DNA from: CALITV01 sp964415795
GTDB lineage: Bacteria; UBP6; UBA1177; JAKLFG01
Length of the DNA: 64,000 bases
Reading direction: 5' to 3'
Assembly (NCBI GenBank): GCA_964415795.1
Contig: CAYQBN010000005.1
Coordinates: forward strand, 98,557 to 162,556
Shown: positions 59,884 through 64,000 of the stretch, piece by piece
Position numbering within the stretch: the stretch's first letter is position 1
How the letters are laid out: each line of letters starts with the position of its first letter
Translations under genes and position numbers: made by a program
The notes under the pieces: generated by a model
Told to the model about the DNA's origin: nothing
The model's input: only the letters and a program-made list of their open reading frames with translations
Database searches by the model: none

Positions 59884-61080
59884 TCACTCAAAGTCGGCAT
59901 AGATCCTGCCGAAATTGATGCCGGCGATGGTCCGCGCGCCGTACTTCTCGCGCAGGAGCACCTTCACCTTGTAGAAGTCGTCGGCGTGACTGCCGTTCTT
60001 TATCGCGGTCGAGGCCTCGATGAAGGCGCACAGTTCGTCGGCCGCCTTGACGAGCGAACCATCACGCGGATCGAACCGATCATCGTTGTATCTTGCCGAG
60101 ATCTCTTCGGGTGTCGTTGCGACGAACTTCCCATCAACAAGCACGGTATCAGAGAACTCATCTTCCGTGTAGCGGCGGAACTCGGTGCGCCACGCGTCGG
60201 GCAAAAGGCTATAGACCTCGCGGTCCATCTGCTCTTTTTCATATTCCTTGATGAGGTCGGCAAGCCCTTCGACCGAACGCTTGACCGGCGAGATGATGTC
60301 GCGGGTGAGCACTTCCGGCAGATCATGGTAGAGACCGGTGAGGAAGTTGTTGAGGAGCCGTTTCGGGCAGGCGGTCATTTCCCGCGAATTAAGATAGGAA
60401 ACGAGGGCGACGAGCAGCATATGTCCGAGCACCGAGACGCGCGGCATCATGTGGAGATTCGACCAGCGGTACTGAAAACGCAACTGGCCGCAGAGGTCGA
60501 GAAAATGGCGGCTGTTGTTGTTCCCGCCGTGGCGCGATATCTCCTCCATACCGGCGAGGTCGCCGTAGGCGGCGAGCCGTTCATCGAGCGACCGGCGGAT
60601 GTCCTCGACATCGAAGTAGCCGATGTCGAGCCGCTCGATGAGCCCGAACTCCCACCGCGTCGCAAAGAGGTGCGCCGCCGCGAGGATACGCCGCTCTATG
60701 GTTTCCTCTCCGAGAGTGAAATAGGCACGAAAGCGGCCGGCCATATCCTCGCCGAGCGGAACAAGATACTTCTCCAATTGCCCGTAGATCCACTCGTTGA
60801 GTCGTCGGTAGCGGTCACGGTCTTCACGGATGCGATGAAAGACCGGTGGTTTGATGTCGGTGAGCACCGTGCGCTGGAGCATTTCGAAAAAAGCCCCTTC
60901 GACGAGCGCGAGCATGTTCACCGACTGTCGAGTCCGCTCGAACTTAGCGAAGTGAACGGCTGTAATGAACTTGTGCGCCTGCTTGTCGAGTTCGACGAGC
61001 GCCACAGGCCGGAGACGGTCGTTCCAGCGTTGCATCGAAGCGGCGTCGTAGAGCTTGAGCAGCAGTCCTTTCGTTATCAT
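59884..61080 (-). CDS. HD-domain phosphohydrolase (two-part, YfbR-like)
   Basis: A 398-residue soluble protein. MPRVSVLGHMLLVAL supplies an early His and TGLYHDLPEVLTRDII the HD pair with further acidic residues, in the spacing of YfbR-like nucleotidases (PF13023 type). A short motif RFEYRW-like (RFQYRWSNLHMM) precedes. The N-terminal 190 residues are helical and of unknown role. The start lies in a gap with the shared-promoter region at 61106-61156. A nucleotide-monophosphate substrate is possible but not shown. Confidence 0.75.
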   Translation of the reverse strand: MITKGLLLKLYDAASMQRWNDRLRPVALVELDKQAHKFITAVHFAKFERTRQSVNMLALVEGAFFEMLQRTVLTDIKPPVFHRIREDRDRYRRLNEWIYGQLEKYLVPLGEDMAGRFRAYFTLGEETIERRILAAAHLFATRWEFGLIERLDIGYFDVEDIRRSLDERLAAYGDLAGMEEISRHGGNNNSRHFLDLCGQLRFQYRWSNLHMMPRVSVLGHMLLVALVSYLNSREMTACPKRLLNNFLTGLYHDLPEVLTRDIISPVKRSVEGLADLIKEYEKEQMDREVYSLLPDAWRTEFRRYTEDEFSDTVLVDGKFVATTPEEISARYNDDRFDPRDGSLVKAADELCAFIEASTAIKNGSHADDFYKVKVLLREKYGARTIAGINFGRIYADFE

Positions 61081-61105
61081 CGCGCACCTCCGTCGTTTTC
61101 ACGCC

Positions 61106-61133
61106 AGTATAGCGCAGAAACGAACAGTTGCAA
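61106..61133 (-). promoter_or_regulatory. Promoter of the HD gene, sharing its -35 with the divergent gene
   Basis: Minus strand TTGCAA (61133-61128), 16 bases, TATACT (61111-61106). TTGCAA is its own reverse complement, so the same six bases serve the plus-strand promoter. Confidence 0.6.
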
Positions 61134-61156
61134 AAACCTTCTTTACCCGTTATAAT
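61128..61156 (+). promoter_or_regulatory. Promoter of the PqqD-like gene
   Basis: TTGCAA (61128-61133), 17 bases, a perfect TATAAT (61151-61156), 33 bases before the ATG at 61189. Confidence 0.6.
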
Positions 61157-61188
61157 GTGCTCGCCTTTTTACCGGCAAGGAGAGAACC

Positions 61189-61488
61189 ATGCTCGATCAA
61201 CGCTTCCGGATACGCGACGAGATCGCATGGCGCAAGATGAAGGACGGCACCGTCACCATCGTCTCGCCGCTCGCCGAGAAGATCGTCTCGATAAACCAGA
61301 CCGCCGGCATGATCTGGGATCTCCTCGACGGGAAACGCACCGTTGCCGAGATCGTCACCACGCTCCACGAACAGTTCAAGGAAGAGGGGGTCGAACGGGC
61401 TACTATCGAGGCCGATACCTGTGAGATCATCCGCTCGCTCGTCGAACGACAGGTGCTCGAGCAAATTGTTGACAGCCCACCACGTTAG
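61189..61488 (+). CDS. Orphan PqqD-like (RRE) protein
   Basis: A 99-residue protein of the PqqD family: an N-terminal strand region (AWRKMKDGTVTIVSPLAEKIVSIN), then QTAGMIWDLLDGKRTVAEIV, the family motif, and a helical C-terminal part. PqqD-like domains are recognition elements that bind leader peptides for radical-SAM or other RiPP enzymes. No radical-SAM gene or clear precursor peptide was found close by. It precedes the giant lipoprotein by 51 bases. Confidence 0.85.
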   Translation: MLDQRFRIRDEIAWRKMKDGTVTIVSPLAEKIVSINQTAGMIWDLLDGKRTVAEIVTTLHEQFKEEGVERATIEADTCEIIRSLVERQVLEQIVDSPPR

Positions 61489-61497
61489 GGCTACCAT
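61469..61497 (+). promoter_or_regulatory. Possible promoter of the giant lipoprotein gene
   Basis: TTGACA (61469-61474), 17 bases, TACCAT (61492-61497), about 42 bases before 61540. It overlaps the end of the PqqD-like gene. Confidence 0.45.
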
Positions 61498-61539
61498 GAT
61501 ACCTTGTTTTCGTTGAAAAACAGCCGAGGGGGACTTTGC

Positions 61540-64000
61540 ATGAAACGGATGTTTTTGTTCGCGGTGCTGTTTGTAGCCACTCTGCTTCTGGTCGCATCCT
61601 GCGCGACAAAGGATGAGTGCACCGCCGATACCGACTGCGCGGCGGGCTACACCTGCGGGGAAGACAACCAATGCCATGAGACGAAGATAACGCTCTCCTT
61701 CCCCGACATCAGCGAGGGACAGCGTTTCACCGTCGCCGATGACACCGATAAAAGCGACGGAACGATCCAACTGACCATCGCGGTGACCGCCACTGCCACG
61801 AGCGGTAGCGTGCGCGATGGCATGCCGCTCACCCTCAGGGTGACCTACCCCGCCGGCGAGACGACCGACGATGACGCCCTCGCCCCCAAGGGCTCCGCCA
61901 AGAGCGTCTCCTACGCCGGCATCCTCGTAAGCGGCCGTGCGCAGTTCCTCAGCATACCCTTTCCGGAGGATGGGACTTACACCCTCACCGCGTACCTCAC
62001 CGAGCATCCCTCTTTTACCGCCTCCGTATCCCTCATCGTTGACTATACCGTCGCCCAGACACTCGTGATGCGTTACTACAAAGGTGGGACAACCCCGATG
62101 GTCCTCGAAGGGGCGACGCTCGACGACAACGATGATCTCGACAAAGAAATGGCCGACTTCCAGATAAAGATGGAGGCGGTCACCACCGGATTCGATGACG
62201 GAGAAACGGTACAGCTCTTCATAGACACCGAGACGCCGGCACTCGTCGGAACGGCGACCATCACGGACCATGTTGCTTCGTTCCCCGCGGTGACAGTACC
62301 AATCAAAGAAAACATCGTCATGCGAGTGAAGGTCGGCGAGTTCGAAGACACGCTCACCTTCGACGCCGTAACGGGAACTCAGTGCACCTTCATGCTCAAT
62401 CTTCAGGACAACCAACGGTTCGGGATTGCCGATGACGAAGACTCAGTAAGCGGCCTCCAGAAAACGCTCGTGATAAGCGACATCACCACCTGTTCGACCG
62501 GATCGGCGGTCGAGATCTATGTTGACCGCACGCCGGGGACCGATACGCCTACCATCACCACCTCGCTCGGCGGAACGACGCTCGAACGGCAGATCACCCT
62601 GCCGGAGAGCGCCGATAAAGAGGACACCCACACGCTCATCGTCGTGCTGAAGGACGACGACACTTCGGCGACTGGTGAGGTGACGGTCACCGGCCTCTTC
62701 GTCGATCTCACGTCACCGACTATCGAGGTGACCTCTCCGCTCGCGGACGCCGTTTTCTTCCCGACTGACGATACCAACGAGACGCTCGACGGGCTTCAGA
62801 TCGAAGTGATTGGTACTACAACTGATGCCCTCTCTGACACAATAGATGTCGGGGTGTATTACCAAGACCTTCTCCGCGGCGAGTTCTCAGGAAGCGGCGA
62901 CTTCACCATCGAGGACATCACCTTCCTCGAGACCGATGAAGAAGCAGAGATTACCGTTACGGCACATGACGCCGTCGGCAACGAGACGAGCGCTTCGATA
63001 CCGATAAAGGTCTATGTGAACGAACCGACAATTGCCTTCCAGACGATCTGCGGCCGCGTCCCGACGATGCACATGCAACTCGCCGCCGCTGACGATACCG
63101 ACACGGTGACCTCTGGTCTTCAGTGCGCTATTGTCGTGCGCACGAACAATCTCGCTTCTGATACCACGGAGGTCTCTCTCGTGGTGAACGGCAGCGAACC
63201 GATGGTCGCCACGATCGGCACCGGCGGTCTTGCGTCATTCGATCCGGTCACCTTGCCCGAGGGAGAAGTGCCTCTCACCGCATCGGTGACCAATGTCGGA
63301 GAAGAGCACTCCTCCCAGATAACGGTCGATGTGGATACGATTGCACCGACTGTATCCTTTACGCAAACACCGACCGAGGAAGGCGGTCTCGTCAACAGCA
63401 GGGACGCTTCCTTCACGCTTGCCTGCAACGAAGGCTCTTGTCTCTTCCACATGGATATCGACGACGGCGGCTGGTCGGCTTACACGAGCGATACCCTCTT
63501 CGCGTTTACCGGACTCGACGATGGCGACCATGTCATCGAGGCACAAGCACGCGATGCCTTCGGCAACGAGAGCACCGTCGCCACCTTCCACTGGACCATC
63601 GATGCCACCGCCCCGGTAGCACCGGTGGTCACCGGCGATACCCCCACCAACGACACGACGCCGACATGGACATGGAACACGGTGGCCGACGCAGTCGAGT
63701 ACCGCTGGAGTTTCGATGAAACCACGTGGACCACGACCTTCGAGACCTCCTACACGCCTGACACATCACTCAGTGAGGGTAATCATACCCTCTTTGTGCA
63801 AGCACGTGACGCAGCAGGCAACTGGTCGGAAAGCGGATCGTTCACCGTCACGGTGGACCTCACTGCGCCCGAAGCTCCCGTCGTTACCGGCGACACCCCG
63901 ACGAACGACACCACCCCGACTTGGACATGGGACGCTGTCGCCGACGCGGTCGAATACCGCTACTCCTTTGTGGACGGTGACAACTGGGCCTATACCACCG
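61540..64000 (+). CDS. Giant repeat lipoprotein, C terminus beyond window
   Basis: The frame opens at 61540 and remains open to the edge (820 codons seen). The lipobox is LVASC (near residue 21), followed by CTADTDCAAGYTCGEDNQC, a Cys-rich motif shared with the lipoprotein at 39476. Beta-rich Ig-like modules follow, with DSVSGLQ/DTVTSGLQ-type starts in the first 500 residues. After VDVDTIAPTVSF, near-identical modules of 85 residues begin (APVVTGDTPTNDTTPTWTW). The start has a GAGGGGG site. It is most likely a surface adhesin or matrix protein. It follows the PqqD-like gene, but no link is proven. Confidence 0.8.
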   Translation, partial: MKRMFLFAVLFVATLLLVASCATKDECTADTDCAAGYTCGEDNQCHETKITLSFPDISEGQRFTVADDTDKSDGTIQLTIAVTATATSGSVRDGMPLTLRVTYPAGETTDDDALAPKGSAKSVSYAGILVSGRAQFLSIPFPEDGTYTLTAYLTEHPSFTASVSLIVDYTVAQTLVMRYYKGGTTPMVLEGATLDDNDDLDKEMADFQIKMEAVTTGFDDGETVQLFIDTETPALVGTATITDHVASFPAVTVPIKENIVMRVKVGEFEDTLTFDAVTGTQCTFMLNLQDNQRFGIADDEDSVSGLQKTLVISDITTCSTGSAVEIYVDRTPGTDTPTITTSLGGTTLERQITLPESADKEDTHTLIVVLKDDDTSATGEVTVTGLFVDLTSPTIEVTSPLADAVFFPTDDTNETLDGLQIEVIGTTTDALSDTIDVGVYYQDLLRGEFSGSGDFTIEDITFLETDEEAEITVTAHDAVGNETSASIPIKVYVNEPTIAFQTICGRVPTMHMQLAAADDTDTVTSGLQCAIVVRTNNLASDTTEVSLVVNGSEPMVATIGTGGLASFDPVTLPEGEVPLTASVTNVGEEHSSQITVDVDTIAPTVSFTQTPTEEGGLVNSRDASFTLACNEGSCLFHMDIDDGGWSAYTSDTLFAFTGLDDGDHVIEAQARDAFGNESTVATFHWTIDATAPVAPVVTGDTPTNDTTPTWTWNTVADAVEYRWSFDETTWTTTFETSYTPDTSLSEGNHTLFVQARDAAGNWSESGSFTVTVDLTAPEAPVVTGDTPTNDTTPTWTWDAVADAVEYRYSFVDGDNWAYTT
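63601..64000 (+). repeat. 255-bp (85-residue) tandem coding repeat
   Basis: Unit one starts at 63601 and unit two at 63856; both encode APVVTGDTPTNDTTPTWTW and related flanks. Third-position differences are scattered, so the protein is conserved more than the DNA. The second unit is cut by the window end. Confidence 0.8.

Overview
The window is a gene-dense, GC-rich stretch of what looks like a chromosome of a Gram-negative (diderm) bacterium. Evidence for two membranes is a complete Tol-Pal set, a BtuB-type TonB-dependent receptor, an outer-membrane barrel beside a type IV secretion operon, and many lipoproteins. Several lipoproteins carry long Asp/Glu/Thr-rich tethers and small cysteine-rich motifs, a style I associate with uncultured deltaproteobacteria/Myxococcota-like lineages. 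That placement is a weak inference. No rRNA or tRNA gene and no CRISPR array was seen.

Layout. 1-12028 (minus) is one long operon for a VirB-type type IV secretion system: pilin, VirB3-like, VirB4, VirB6-like, two tandem VirB8-like proteins, VirB10-like, VirB9-like, then an outer-membrane-barrel candidate and a giant Ig-repeat lipoprotein that runs off the left edge. No relaxase, coupling protein or VirB11 is present in the window. 12137-13549 is an acidic-tether lipoprotein. 13669-15987 is a scarred region with a decayed IS1202/ISNCY-type transposase and a frameshifted DUF4143-type AAA ATPase behind a palindromic promoter. 16138-19627 holds a zinc-ribbon/Yip1-like membrane protein, ispF, an unknown membrane protein and gltX.

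19634-24211 is a vitamin B12 uptake operon: promoter, cobalamin riboswitch, btuB and two lipoproteins, one a possible propeller. 24265-25523 (minus) is a set of four small lipoproteins sharing a two-cysteine motif. 25727-35606 carries an HD-domain protein, a periplasmic unknown, rimO, a very large GH13 protein, and an overlapping glycosyltransferase / flippase-like / glycosyltransferase trio. An 80-bp tandem repeat lies at 35610-35820. Next come comM, a PAP2 phosphatase and a CcdA-thioredoxin fusion (minus), a large Cys-rich lipoprotein (plus), and a DUF1566 plus C39-like lipoprotein (minus).

43057-48784 (minus) is an ABC exporter operon like ybhGFSR with its TetR regulator. 48932-53184 has a WecA/MraY-type sugar-phosphate transferase, a four-domain sulfur-handling reductase and a small XRE protein. 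53291-57256 is tolQ-tolR-tolA/tonB-like-tolB-pal. The right end has a secreted MEMO-AMMECR1 fusion, ilvE, an HD protein, an orphan PqqD-like protein, and a second giant repeat lipoprotein cut by the window edge.

Genes are packed with many ATGA or TGATG overlaps. Promoters between the operons are repeatedly of the form TTGACW, 16-18 bases, TAnnnT. Most striking are the T4SS operon ending in a barrel and giant adhesin-like lipoprotein, the riboswitch-led B12 locus with two companion lipoproteins, the four-member small-lipoprotein family, the secreted MEMO-AMMECR1 fusion and the orphan PqqD gene sharing a -35 box with its divergent neighbour.
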